Shown here piece by piece: positions 1 to 6,444 of a stretch of DNA of 42,730 bases. This DNA is from a virus. The notes below the pieces were generated by a model, which was not told where the DNA came from, did not search any database, and saw only the letters and a program-made list of their open reading frames with translations. A program made the position numbers and the translations under genes. Within the stretch, counting starts at the first letter, position 1. Each line of letters opens with the position of its first letter. The stretch is from positions 1 to 42,730 of the IMG/VR virus record IMGVR_UViG_3300018059_000006; one strand, 5' to 3'.

Positions 1-123
1 AAATAGATTTTCTGTCCAGTGGGAAGATACTCAATTTCCATTGGAGACATAATGCACTTGAACTCATCCGATAAACCTAACTCACTGATTGCCCACTGCA
101 ACTGTGAATAAACACTATCACGA
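1..123. repeat. Terminal direct repeat, left copy
   Basis: These 123 bases are identical to 42608-42730. The terminase frame continues through the join, so this marks a circular or circularly permuted genome. A single k-mer-length overlap of this kind is usual when an assembler closes a circle; it need not be a physical terminal repeat. Confidence 0.97.
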
Positions 124-644
124 AGCGTGTTGCCCACCTGCCTCGTTGCCAGAGCGTGAACCAATGGATTATTTTTAATTAGATAAATAATTGCCAACGA
201 AGCAAACGATGATTTAGTAGAACCTCGTCCGCCCTTGAGAAGGTACTCAGTATGTAAGCCTGCCTTTATATCCCGGTAAACGTCCAGAAAATCAGGTGCA
301 ATAATGTCAGCGGGAATGTCAAACGATTTATTGTCACCGTCACCAGATGAATGACTTAAATTTATATCTATCTTTGCCGGGCCGTCTAAATGATTTGCAA
401 CAAATTTACTCAAATCAATGTATTCTCTTGCATTAAGTTTTATTTTTGGCCGATAGCCTTTGCCCGCCTTAGAAAAGTCGAGATAGCCCGTATCAAGTCC
501 CCCTATTAATCTGCGCACAAAATATGTCTTATCCTGAATATTCCATTCAGAGACAAGCATATCCGCAATAACGCGATTGCCCTTAGCTCCCCCTTTTGGA
601 TTTGGGCTTGGCATACCTTTTACCCATTTTGGATTACCCGGCAT
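1..644 (-). CDS. terL: Terminase large subunit, N-terminal part (continues at 42607)
   Basis: This is the packaging motor ATPase that cuts and pumps phage DNA into the prohead. Joined across the circle ends the protein is 516 aa; this segment gives residues 1 to about 214. The ATG at 644 directly follows the TAA of the upstream gene. Residues 1-25 carry a PNPKGG-type basic segment like that of small-terminase or DUF5681 proteins. Walker A is GGRGSTKSS at about 138-146. The family is the PBSX/Terminase_3 type. No separate small terminase was recognised, so the roughly 120-residue extension before the ATPase may do part of that job (inference). The rest of the protein is encoded at 41701-42607. 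Confidence 0.93.
   Translation of the reverse strand, partial: MPGNPKWVKGMPSPNPKGGAKGNRVIADMLVSEWNIQDKTYFVRRLIGGLDTGYLDFSKAGKGYRPKIKLNAREYIDLSKFVANHLDGPAKIDINLSHSSGDGDNKSFDIPADIIAPDFLDVYRDIKAGLHTEYLLKGGRGSTKSSFASLAIIYLIKNNPLVHALATRQVGNTLRDSVYSQLQWAISELGLSDEFKCIMSPMEIEYLPTGQKIY
244..252 (+). repeat. TACTCAGTA site 1
   Basis: Exact copy inside terL, where the minus strand reads it as Thr-Glu-Tyr just before the Walker A motif. It belongs to the genome-wide 9-mer family. Confidence 0.9.
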
Positions 645-1136
645 TTATTCCTTATTCCTTGCAAGCAATTGACCTGTCTTACCTAAAATTTTCGTATGTT
701 GCGCAACCAAATCTTCAAGTTCTTTAATTCTTTTAGATTTTTGAAAATCTTGTTGTTCAAGTTCTTTTATTCTTATGCTTTTTTGTGTATCTTGTGCCTC
801 AAGTTCTCTAATTCTCGTATCTCTTTCAGTAATCATTCTTTGAAGATATTCAAACTTATTTATAAATGCCGAATTCATTTCTTGGACAGTTGTTAGTTGA
901 TTGTGTATATCAATAAGTTCGGCTCGTTTTGCATCACGTTCTTTATCGCGTTCTTCTTCAACTCGCCTATTTCTGTCAATCAAACCTTCAACTTGTTTTT
1001 CAAGTTTTTCAAGTATGTCAACATTTGTTTTTTTTGTTTCAGCTTTGTTCTTGTCTCTATTTAGCCACGAAGTCAACATAGACCCAAGATAACCAAACAG
1101 TGCGCCAATAATGCCAGTTAAAATATTGTCATTCAT
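645..1136 (-). CDS. Membrane-anchored coiled-coil protein
   Basis: No family is recognised. Residues about 5-25 are a hydrophobic segment (an N-terminal anchor), and residues 30-155 are charged and strongly coiled-coil. The C-terminal half contains about three tandem 13-residue units of the pattern RI(R/K)ELExQDxQKS, visible as imperfect repeats of about 39 bp in the DNA. It starts 8 bp inside the end of the HD-GYP gene, and its stop abuts the terL start, so the three genes should be co-translated. The anchor plus coiled coil recalls spanin-like or holin-associated proteins, but its place next to terL is not diagnostic. Confidence 0.75.
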   Translation of the reverse strand: MNDNILTGIIGALFGYLGSMLTSWLNRDKNKAETKKTNVDILEKLEKQVEGLIDRNRRVEEERDKERDAKRAELIDIHNQLTTVQEMNSAFINKFEYLQRMITERDTRIRELEAQDTQKSIRIKELEQQDFQKSKRIKELEDLVAQHTKILGKTGQLLARNKE

Positions 1137-1749
1137 TTATTATTGTCCGTTTGAACGCAGCAAATATTTCAGGATCAAACTTTAGTCCATTTTCCTTTTC
1201 CATTTCCTTTAACGCCTCGGTAATGGTGCGTGCCTTACGATCTGATCGATCACTGGTAATTGCATCCCAACTATCAACAGGAGAAAGCATTCGCGCCCAC
1301 AAAGAAATATCAGTTCCTCGTAGCCCACGCGGGTATCCTTTACCATTCCACCATTCATGGTGTTCCCATATCGCTATGCCAATCCTATTATCAAATCTCA
1401 TGTCCTTTATAAGATTGTAGCCATTGATGGGATGTCCCCGCATCGTGTCCATATTAGATACAGAAAATTTACGCCTATGTAAAATATTATCTGGTATGCC
1501 TATCTTTCCAATATCGTGAATTTGTGCCAAAAACTTTAATAGCACAATATCCGCAGTCAAAATATTCATTTCTAACGCAAGATTTTCCATTAATACTTTA
1601 GAACGTTTTCCATGCCCACGTTCCCATGTATCAACAAAACATAATGCATTATCAGCAAACTCTACAACCGCACTAAGCCGAAGCATATCATCTGCATTCA
1701 TTGATGTTTTATAGGCATCATCAGACTTTAGAATAAGTCTTTTTTTCAT
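1129..1749 (-). CDS. HD-GYP domain cyclic-dinucleotide phosphodiesterase-like protein
   Basis: HD-GYP enzymes are metal-dependent phosphodiesterases that open c-di-GMP or 3'3'-cGAMP. In this 206 aa protein the expected metal ligands are visible: His46, His78-Asp79 (HDIGK), His106, His130-His131 and Asp159. The signature HHEWWNGKGYP is at 130-140, with Asn where most family members have Asp. Length matches one isolated HD-GYP domain; there is no receiver or sensor part. It is coupled to the coiled-coil gene by an 8 bp overlap. A role in clearing a defence signal (CBASS) or lowering host c-di-GMP is inferred, not shown. No clear ribosome site precedes the ATG at 1749. Confidence 0.9.
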   Translation of the reverse strand: MKKRLILKSDDAYKTSMNADDMLRLSAVVEFADNALCFVDTWERGHGKRSKVLMENLALEMNILTADIVLLKFLAQIHDIGKIGIPDNILHRRKFSVSNMDTMRGHPINGYNLIKDMRFDNRIGIAIWEHHEWWNGKGYPRGLRGTDISLWARMLSPVDSWDAITSDRSDRKARTITEALKEMEKENGLKFDPEIFAAFKRTIINE

Positions 1750-1792
1750 AATTTAAAATCAGGTGGACATGTTTCAGCCCACCCGATTATGT

Positions 1793-1975
1793 TTATCCCC
1801 TTGCAGAACTTGCTAACCCTGTTCCAATGCTATATGCGGCGAATGCAGCAACAACCAACTGCAAACTATCGAACAGATTTACACCTCCTGAAAAATAGCC
1901 GGCACCTACCGCAACAAGTGATCCGACCAACGCCCAAAATTTCCTTGACGTAAGCAATTCTTTTAACTTCTGCAT
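1793..1975 (-). CDS. Small two-helix membrane protein, holin-like
   Basis: A 60 aa protein with two hydrophobic stretches (about residues 12-30 and 35-55) separated by a short Gly/Asn turn. Its size and topology suit a small holin, which would open the membrane for the endolysin encoded at 35995-37695. That function is inferred. I chose the ATG at 1975 rather than the in-frame ATG at 1990 because GGAGG sits just upstream of the former and nothing comparable precedes the latter. The endolysin lies far away in the head module, so this is not a classic lysis cassette. Confidence 0.7.
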   Translation of the reverse strand: MQKLKELLTSRKFWALVGSLVAVGAGYFSGGVNLFDSLQLVVAAFAAYSIGTGLASSARG

Positions 1976-1998
1976 AGAACCTCCATTCATTGGTAATG

Positions 1999-2024
1999 CC
2001 TAAAGGTGTACATTATCCTTTAGG
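1999..2024. promoter_or_regulatory. Inverted repeat upstream of holin-like gene
   Basis: CCTAAAGG and CCTTTAGG form an 8 bp stem with a 10-base loop in the leader of the holin-like gene. No T-run follows on either strand, so it is more likely an operator or leader hairpin than an intrinsic terminator. Confidence 0.4.
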
Positions 2025-2053
2025 AAGAAATACAACGATAGAATTATACCCGA

Positions 2054-2062
2054 TACTCAGTA
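2054..2062 (+). repeat. TACTCAGTA site 2 (intergenic)
   Basis: One of the few intergenic exact copies, about 80 bp upstream of the holin-like start, in context GATACTCAGTAGA. Confidence 0.9.
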
Positions 2063-2106
2063 GAGGGGCAACTGTTTTGCCGGGGAATAGAAAATGAGAA
2101 AATTTA

Positions 2107-2499
2107 TTACAATTTCATAATCGCCAGTAATGCGGAGCGGCAAATTGCAAGAGGCGCTGTTTCTGCATAAATAACATATCCATTAACCTCCACAAAATAT
2201 AATAATCCCATTAAAAAATTCGGGCTTCCTGTTTGAGTTTTGGTTATAGACATCCATTCAACTTTCTCCACTACTTCCCACGCCGCGGAAATATCCTCAC
2301 TATATTCTTTATACGGTGAATACCGCCACTCATTGCAATTTGAACATCTGGAACGATCTTTTCCATGCCACATTTCCATGCCACAATACGGACATAACGC
2401 ATTGTCCAAAAGTATTTCATTCAATCCTATAACATTGATGGCAATCAATGCATCCATTTTTCCACCCGCCGACATATTTGAAATCTCGTTTATATTCAT
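2107..2499 (-). CDS. Zinc-ribbon plus phage ABA-sandwich-like protein
   Basis: A 130 aa protein. A CPYC...CSNC zinc ribbon lies in the first half. The second half (SAAWEVVEK ... ETAPLAICRSALLAI) resembles the small alpha-beta-alpha sandwich domain common in phage accessory proteins. Role unknown. The ATG at 2499 is preferred over 2529 because AAAGGA lies at a good distance before it. It is the first gene downstream of an operator-like repeat region at 2574-2640. Confidence 0.75.
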   Translation of the reverse strand: MNINEISNMSAGGKMDALIAINVIGLNEILLDNALCPYCGMEMWHGKDRSRCSNCNEWRYSPYKEYSEDISAAWEVVEKVEWMSITKTQTGSPNFLMGLLYFVEVNGYVIYAETAPLAICRSALLAIMKL

Positions 2500-2573
2500 T
2501 GTCTTTTCCTTTCCGCGTGCCACATGCACGCGATTAATTTATATCCCCTCCCCCGGCCAGCTTGTCTCCCAAA

Positions 2574-2640
2574 ACCATGATATTTACGAGAGGGGGACAA
2601 CCATAAACATGGTGTCACCATGATAATTTGCGGAGGGGGA
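2574..2640. promoter_or_regulatory. Operator-like repeats upstream of zinc-ribbon gene
   Basis: Two imperfect 24-base direct repeats (2574-2597 and 2617-2640) both begin ACCATGATA and end GAGGGGGA. Between and overlapping them is the odd palindrome CATGGTGTCACCATG at 2608-2622. The block separates the HTH-like gene from the zinc-ribbon gene and looks like a binding array for a dimeric regulator. No promoter could be fixed with confidence. Confidence 0.5.
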
Positions 2641-2644
2641 GTGG

Positions 2645-2926
2645 TCATTTCCTGTTTTCCAGACACCAAAGCAACTCTTTTGATGACATATCAGCAATTT
2701 GCTTTGACTTGGGAGGTTTTATCAATCCAAGAGCCGCCAAAATCTTTTTATTCTTTGGCATCCATTTACCCCCCGATTTTGCAAAACGATTGAGTGTTGC
2801 ATAATTGATAATTTTGGGGCGAAAGTATTGCCTAGCAATCACGCGCCAACTCTTACCCTTTTTATTTTCTTCCAAGAGCAATTTTGCCAGCTTTCCAGCA
2901 AAAGACATATTACTTGCTTTGCTCAT
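2645..2926 (-). CDS. HTH-like small DNA-binding protein
   Basis: About 93 aa. The core (KGKSWRVIARQYF ... NYATLNRFAKSGGKW) reads as a helix-turn-helix in the style of small phage regulators or terminase-associated proteins. The start is uncertain: ATG 2926 has GGTGG 8 bases upstream and overlaps the HNH gene by 17 bp; ATG 2908 lies just after the HNH stop; the more upstream start at 2983 would overlap by over 70 bp. The operator-like repeats just downstream of its stop make it a candidate regulator of its neighbour (inference). Confidence 0.65.
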   Translation of the reverse strand: MSKASNMSFAGKLAKLLLEENKKGKSWRVIARQYFRPKIINYATLNRFAKSGGKWMPKNKKILAALGLIKPPKSKQIADMSSKELLWCLENRK

Positions 2927-3329
2927 GTCTACTACCACCATACACCCAACGATGCCAGGAAGGTCTAACAAAACTCTCACCATTTTCTTTTGTGCCAATA
3001 AGTTGTTTCACTGGCTCTATGTGTCCTCCCTCATAACATGCAATAATGTCAACTAACGACCTTGCATCACTTATTTCTACAGCATCATGACACTCATTAC
3101 ACAACGCAACAAGATTAAATGGATCATCAGAACCGCCCTCACTTCTTGGAATAATGTGATGAGCAGTCATTCCCCTGCCACTATTATTAACACTTTCGCA
3201 TCTATAGCAAGTATATTTATACTGTTTTAGACATTGTTTTTTTAATTTCAGCCACTCATCTTCATTCATAATTTTCTTCACTTTCTTTTTGTATACCTTT
3301 TTATGCCAATTTCTAGACGCCGATAACAT
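2910..3329 (-). CDS. HNH endonuclease
   Basis: A 139 aa protein with a complete HNH fold: CYRC near the middle, then HHIIPR, then NLVALCNECH. This is the McrA-like HNH layout with two CxxC zinc pairs, typical of free-standing phage nucleases and homing enzymes. ATG 3329 is preferred because GGAG lies 4 bases upstream; a TTG at 3362 and an ATG at 3269 are alternatives. Its leader folds into a long stem and possible pseudoknot (3349-3453). Being next to terL-side genes it could help packaging, but it could also be a homing nuclease. Confidence 0.85.
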   Translation of the reverse strand: MLSASRNWHKKVYKKKVKKIMNEDEWLKLKKQCLKQYKYTCYRCESVNNSGRGMTAHHIIPRSEGGSDDPFNLVALCNECHDAVEISDARSLVDIIACYEGGHIEPVKQLIGTKENGESFVRPSWHRWVYGGSRHEQSK

Positions 3330-3348
3330 GTCACTCCATAATAGAAAA

Positions 3349-3453
3349 CTTCGCAAATCCAAGCCGTTGATTATTCAGGTCTACGGGGACTTGCGAAGCA
3401 ATTCTCATTATAAAACATAAAACGACCTTTGACCGTATGACCTGAATAATCAA
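3349..3453 (-). ncRNA. Long stem with possible pseudoknot in HNH leader
   Basis: TTGATTATTCAGGTC (3367-3381) is perfectly complementary to 3439-3453. The stem continues as TACGG/CCGTA with one bulge, giving 20 pairs. Inside its loop TTGCGAAG (3391-3398) is complementary to CTTCGCAA (3349-3356), which lies outside the stem and about 20 bases before the HNH start. The crossing pairs define an H-type pseudoknot. It is probably a cis-regulatory leader of the HNH mRNA. No known RNA family was recognised. Confidence 0.55.
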
Positions 3454-3547
3454 ATTATATCACTATTTGGGGCGTAGAGCAGTTCTAAACAGGGGTGGTA
3501 ACTGAACGTTCGGTAGAAGGATTTTGCGATTTGGTTTTACCGTAAAT

Positions 3548-3566
3548 GTGTAACAAGTCGTTACAC
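3548..3566. promoter_or_regulatory. Dyad GTGTAAC-5-GTTACAC
   Basis: A perfect 7 bp inverted repeat with a 5-base spacer, 38 bp beyond the stop of the lipoprotein gene. Its size and symmetry fit an operator for a dimeric repressor. The remaining bases of the 3330-3604 gap show no further gene. Confidence 0.4.
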
Positions 3567-3604
3567 TGGCAGAAAACACTACACTCATAACCCACATCCC
3601 CCAA

Positions 3605-4657
3605 CTATTCAATTTTGTCATTTTCTGCCTCATTTTTCACCTCTTCAAACTCATACTCATTAAGTAACTCTTTTTGCGCTACCCATTCCTCCAAGAATGC
3701 AATACCAGCATCCACCAGCATAATGCGCCCAGCGCCAATACTTTCAGCGAAACGATTCAATTGCAACCAATTGCGTAAACGGACAAGAATTTTGCGCGTA
3801 AGTCCAGTGTCCTTGTATTCCCACTCATTTATTGCCAGTGTTTTGTTTTTCTCGCCCGATAAAACTTTCGTTGCCAGTTCTGTCAGTTGCTCAGGCGAAC
3901 AAGGAACAATCGTACGGTAGGTAGTTCCAAAACTTGCGCCATAATTATTCGCCATGACAATACGTGTTTCATCTGGAACAATAAATGGCAATTCGTCTGG
4001 CAACTCATCTATGGCATTTTCTTCTTTTTGTGTTCCACGCCGATAAAATGCAAAAATGCCAATACCAATTAGAAAAACACCTAACCCCACAAATGCAAAC
4101 ATTCTCAAAATAAATTCAAATATCCAATATTTGGAATAGTTCTCTGCGTTTGTCATTGCAACCATTTGAGTCGGTGCCTCTTTTGTTGCTGTCAATGCAC
4201 CAGCCATCAAAGCCTGTTGCCTCGGGATCTGCGTATTGATTATTGATTGTTGTGTCTGCGTAAGTGGAATTGATGTAAACGCAGCCGTTACTGTCCAACC
4301 ATATACAACCATCTTTTCAGATTGCGCTTGTTGCGTACCCTGTGCATTTGATAAAGCTATTTCATGTTCCCGTTGTTCGTGGGCATTAGTTGCCTCTACA
4401 ACTAAACGATTAGCAGCGTCCGCTGTTGCCTGGGCAATTGCAGCCTGATTTAATGCAACAGCAACCTGAGTCAGTGCAACTTGTGAAGTTGCATAAGAAT
4501 CAACCGTAGCGGTTGGTATAGGTGTTTTTGTTTGTAGAATTTCTGTAGATTTCAAAGCACGATACTCAGTAGTAACTGGGGGAGTCTCGAAACTTACATT
4601 TGCCCCACTACATGCAACCACTAAAAGCGCAATAACAATATATAAAATCTTTATCAT
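3605..4657 (-). CDS. Membrane lipoprotein with Ala/Thr/Gln-rich stalk
   Basis: A 350 aa protein. An N-terminal hydrophobic segment ends in a lipobox (VVAC, Cys16), so it should be lipidated. Residues about 40-165 are a repetitive A/T/Q-rich stalk with TPIPTAT, the style of Anaerolineae lipoproteins. A second membrane helix spans about 178-203, followed by a cytoplasmic-type globular domain of about 140 aa that looks helical, possibly winged-helix. ATG 4657 is preceded by GAGG. Prophage lipoproteins often act in superinfection exclusion; that is a guess here. A TACTCAGTA site lies in the coding sequence. Confidence 0.75.
   Translation of the reverse strand: MIKILYIVIALLVVACSGANVSFETPPVTTEYRALKSTEILQTKTPIPTATVDSYATSQVALTQVAVALNQAAIAQATADAANRLVVEATNAHEQREHEIALSNAQGTQQAQSEKMVVYGWTVTAAFTSIPLTQTQQSIINTQIPRQQALMAGALTATKEAPTQMVAMTNAENYSKYWIFEFILRMFAFVGLGVFLIGIGIFAFYRRGTQKEENAIDELPDELPFIVPDETRIVMANNYGASFGTTYRTIVPCSPEQLTELATKVLSGEKNKTLAINEWEYKDTGLTRKILVRLRNWLQLNRFAESIGAGRIMLVDAGIAFLEEWVAQKELLNEYEFEEVKNEAENDKIE
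4563..4571 (+). repeat. TACTCAGTA site 3
   Basis: Exact copy in the lipoprotein gene, read on the minus strand as Thr-Glu-Tyr close to the lipobox. Confidence 0.9.
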
Positions 4658-4700
4658 TTAACCTCATTCAGGAAGATTGCCAGAATGACAATCACAAATT

Positions 4701-5018
4701 TTATTTGACGTCCGCCGAACGGTTTGCGTTACCCGCTTGGGGCAACGGTTTCATCGACTGGATCGGCTGTGCCTGCCCCAAGTCGGGTGGATGCTGTGTT
4801 AGGTTGCCCATAATTCTAAAGGCGACTTTCACGGGCAAACAAACTAACTTTCCAGTATCATCCAGAAATTCTGCGCCCGTAAAATTGGGGCCGCGAAAGC
4901 GCAGAACTTCACCAACGCTTAGGGAGTGACGAATGCGAGTGACGACATGATCTTCAATGCCATCTGACCACTCCTTCAAAACCTCGTATTTTTTACCTCG
5001 CTCAAATGTTTCAAGCAT
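4701..5018 (-). CDS. Hypothetical protein, small beta-rich N-domain
   Basis: A 105 aa protein with no recognised family. Residues about 8-70 look like a compact beta barrel (VGEVLRFRGPNFTGAEFLDD), and the last 35 residues are Pro/Gln/Asn-rich and probably disordered. AGG precedes the start at a usual distance. It follows the 40 aa acidic gene by 8 bp and is probably in the same operon as the primase. Confidence 0.6.
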   Translation of the reverse strand: MLETFERGKKYEVLKEWSDGIEDHVVTRIRHSLSVGEVLRFRGPNFTGAEFLDDTGKLVCLPVKVAFRIMGNLTQHPPDLGQAQPIQSMKPLPQAGNANRSADVK

Positions 5019-5026
5019 GATACAAC

Positions 5027-5149
5027 CTAACGGTTTGCGTTGTTGGAAGCATGTGGATCAATATCTTCCATTTCCACTTCTGGAAACGGGTCATATATTG
5101 CAGTCTCATCTATGGCATAGATTTCGCCATCATCGTAAATAATTATCAT
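5027..5149 (-). CDS. Acidic 40 aa protein
   Basis: A very small gene supported by a strong GAGGAA site 4 bases before its ATG and a 20 bp overlap with the end of the MazG-like gene. The product is acidic (DDGE, DETA, EVEMEDID) with no membrane helix. Function unknown; small acidic phage proteins sometimes mimic DNA or inhibit host enzymes, but nothing here proves that. Confidence 0.6.
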   Translation of the reverse strand: MIIIYDDGEIYAIDETAIYDPFPEVEMEDIDPHASNNANR

Positions 5150-5366
5150 TTTCTTCCTCAATAATTCTTTGTCGTAAATACATCACTAAATCAATTGCTT
5201 CTTGATACGCATCCCATAAAGCATTGCGGCCATTATTTGCTTGAAGATAAGTGCCATATTTTTGCTTGCCTGTTTCAGCGCGTTCTCGAATATCAGCAAG
5301 CACAACATCAACAACAACTTGATTTCCTTGTTTTGGATTGGGTTGATATTTACTAGCGTTGCTCAT
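5130..5366 (-). CDS. MazG-like all-alpha protein
   Basis: A 78 aa protein whose core (KQKYGTYLQANNGRNALWDAYQE followed by AIDLVMYLRQ) matches the short phage relatives of all-alpha NTP pyrophosphohydrolases (MazG/dUTPase-type fold). The acidic residues in DAYQEAID would be the metal ligands. Such proteins may clear dNTPs or signalling nucleotides. It overlaps the end of the Prim-Pol gene by 4 bp, consistent with a role in DNA metabolism. The catalytic assignment is inferred from the motif only. Confidence 0.65.
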   Translation of the reverse strand: MSNASKYQPNPKQGNQVVVDVVLADIRERAETGKQKYGTYLQANNGRNALWDAYQEAIDLVMYLRQRIIEEENDNYLR

Positions 5367-6295
5367 CCAAAACTTCCAATCTCTTTGGCAAGAGCAACAA
5401 CTGACATAGAGACATTAAGATTGTGCATTCTAGAAAAGAGGTCAATACAATCCATTGGTAGCATATTACATACATTACACCCATACAACTGCCGGCGCGT
5501 ATCAATCCATGCAGAGGGTTTATTATCATCGTGAAAAATACATTTGCACGCCAGCCAACGACCATCAACAGAAGTTTTGTAAGCATCTGGAAATAATGCT
5601 TCAATGCGTACCGACTGCTTGACTTTGGTAATTAGATCAATATCTGATTGCATTTGAGAAGCCACTGCAAACGGGTCATAGGCATACTCAGTATCCGGGG
5701 AAACGCCTGCAAATGGCAATGCAATTGCATGATATTCGGTTTCAATTGCTGCCACTGGTGGAAACAACTCCGAGGGCAGTATTGTTTCCAAATCCCACAC
5801 AATCGGAAAAACCATCTCAGTATTGATCAGTGTGTAAATTGCGCCACTTGGATGAGTACAACCGGGTCCAACCACGTAACCGTGAATTTTCACATCCACA
5901 CCCCGGCGCCTGCTATTGGCAACTCCAGTTGGCAAAGTAATGTATACGTGTGCGCCCCGGACAGTCTTGACCATGAATGGAACTTCGAAGATTGTTGCAT
6001 GTTTATTCAAAACTTCGAAGTATCCAAGCCAAACTTCGAAGGTGTTCATGTCGTCAAAGTCCAGGATAACCAGGTTATTCCACCCGGCAACAATTCCATA
6101 ATTCTGCCAGCCAGACCATAGCCAATTGGCAATTTGGTACTCAGTAGGCAATGACGTCTTGTAAAGTTCCCACGTTCCTCCCATGAGACTAGACGCCGGT
6201 TCCTTGCCTCTATGTCGCAGTGGAATTACTGCAATTCCTAAACTGGTAAAAAGCTGTGCGTATTCTAATTTGTTCATTTTAGTTACATTCCTCAT
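5363..6295 (-). CDS. Bifunctional primase-polymerase (Prim-Pol, AEP)
   Basis: A 310 aa primase for phage replication. The archaeo-eukaryotic primase motifs are visible: DFDD at 79-82 for metal binding, GAHVY at 114-118, GVDVK at 132-136 and GPGCTHPSG at 143-151. The C-terminal region (about 243-290, CKCIFHDDNKPS and CNVC) looks like a zinc-binding segment of CHC2 type. The helicase gene lies 149 bp upstream. Start 6295 or the ATG at 6277 are both possible; neither has an ideal ribosome site. Two TACTCAGTA sites fall within the gene. Confidence 0.88.
   Translation of the reverse strand: MRNVTKMNKLEYAQLFTSLGIAVIPLRHRGKEPASSLMGGTWELYKTSLPTEYQIANWLWSGWQNYGIVAGWNNLVILDFDDMNTFEVWLGYFEVLNKHATIFEVPFMVKTVRGAHVYITLPTGVANSRRRGVDVKIHGYVVGPGCTHPSGAIYTLINTEMVFPIVWDLETILPSELFPPVAAIETEYHAIALPFAGVSPDTEYAYDPFAVASQMQSDIDLITKVKQSVRIEALFPDAYKTSVDGRWLACKCIFHDDNKPSAWIDTRRQLYGCNVCNMLPMDCIDLFSRMHNLNVSMSVVALAKEIGSFG
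5685..5693 (+). repeat. TACTCAGTA site 4
   Basis: Exact copy in the Prim-Pol gene, read as Thr-Glu-Tyr on the coding strand. Confidence 0.9.
6138..6146 (+). repeat. TACTCAGTA site 5
   Basis: Exact copy in context GGTACTCAGTAGG in the Prim-Pol gene (Thr-Glu-Tyr). It is the last of a run of plus-oriented sites before orientation flips at 8026. Confidence 0.9.
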
Positions 6296-6344
6296 ACTTA
6301 TCTATTTGTCTATGCGAACAGTTATAGCTATAATAAGTTCCCCT

Positions 6345-6441
6345 GTTCCCCCTTCCCTTAAGGATTAGGGGAAGGGGGGGAACTTCTAGGGCTTTCCCTT
6401 CATTCCCCTTAAGGGGAACTTGGGGGGAACTAGGGGGAACG
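6345..6441. repeat. G-rich inverted-repeat cluster, candidate replication origin
   Basis: The gap between Prim-Pol and helicase genes holds four GGGGGAAC-type units (around 6378, 6413, 6423 and 6434), an inverted arm GTTCCCCCTTCCC at 6345-6357 facing GGGGAAGG at 6368, and a perfect 16 bp palindrome TTCCCCTTAAGGGGAA at 6403-6418. Iteron-like repeats within a replication module suggest an origin, but similar G/C-rich repeats are also common as mobile REP-like elements. The site preference flip of the TACTCAGTA motif occurs near here. Confidence 0.5.
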
Positions 6442-6444
6442 TTC

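Noticed and set aside
1-123. True physical terminal repeats of a linear genome
   Set aside because: The length resembles an assembly overlap, and the terminase type fits headful packaging. A circular or permuted map is the simpler reading.
3349-3453. HEARO-type RNA linked to the HNH gene
   Set aside because: HEARO is tied to IscB/IsrB proteins; this HNH protein is a simple stand-alone nuclease and the structure is shorter.
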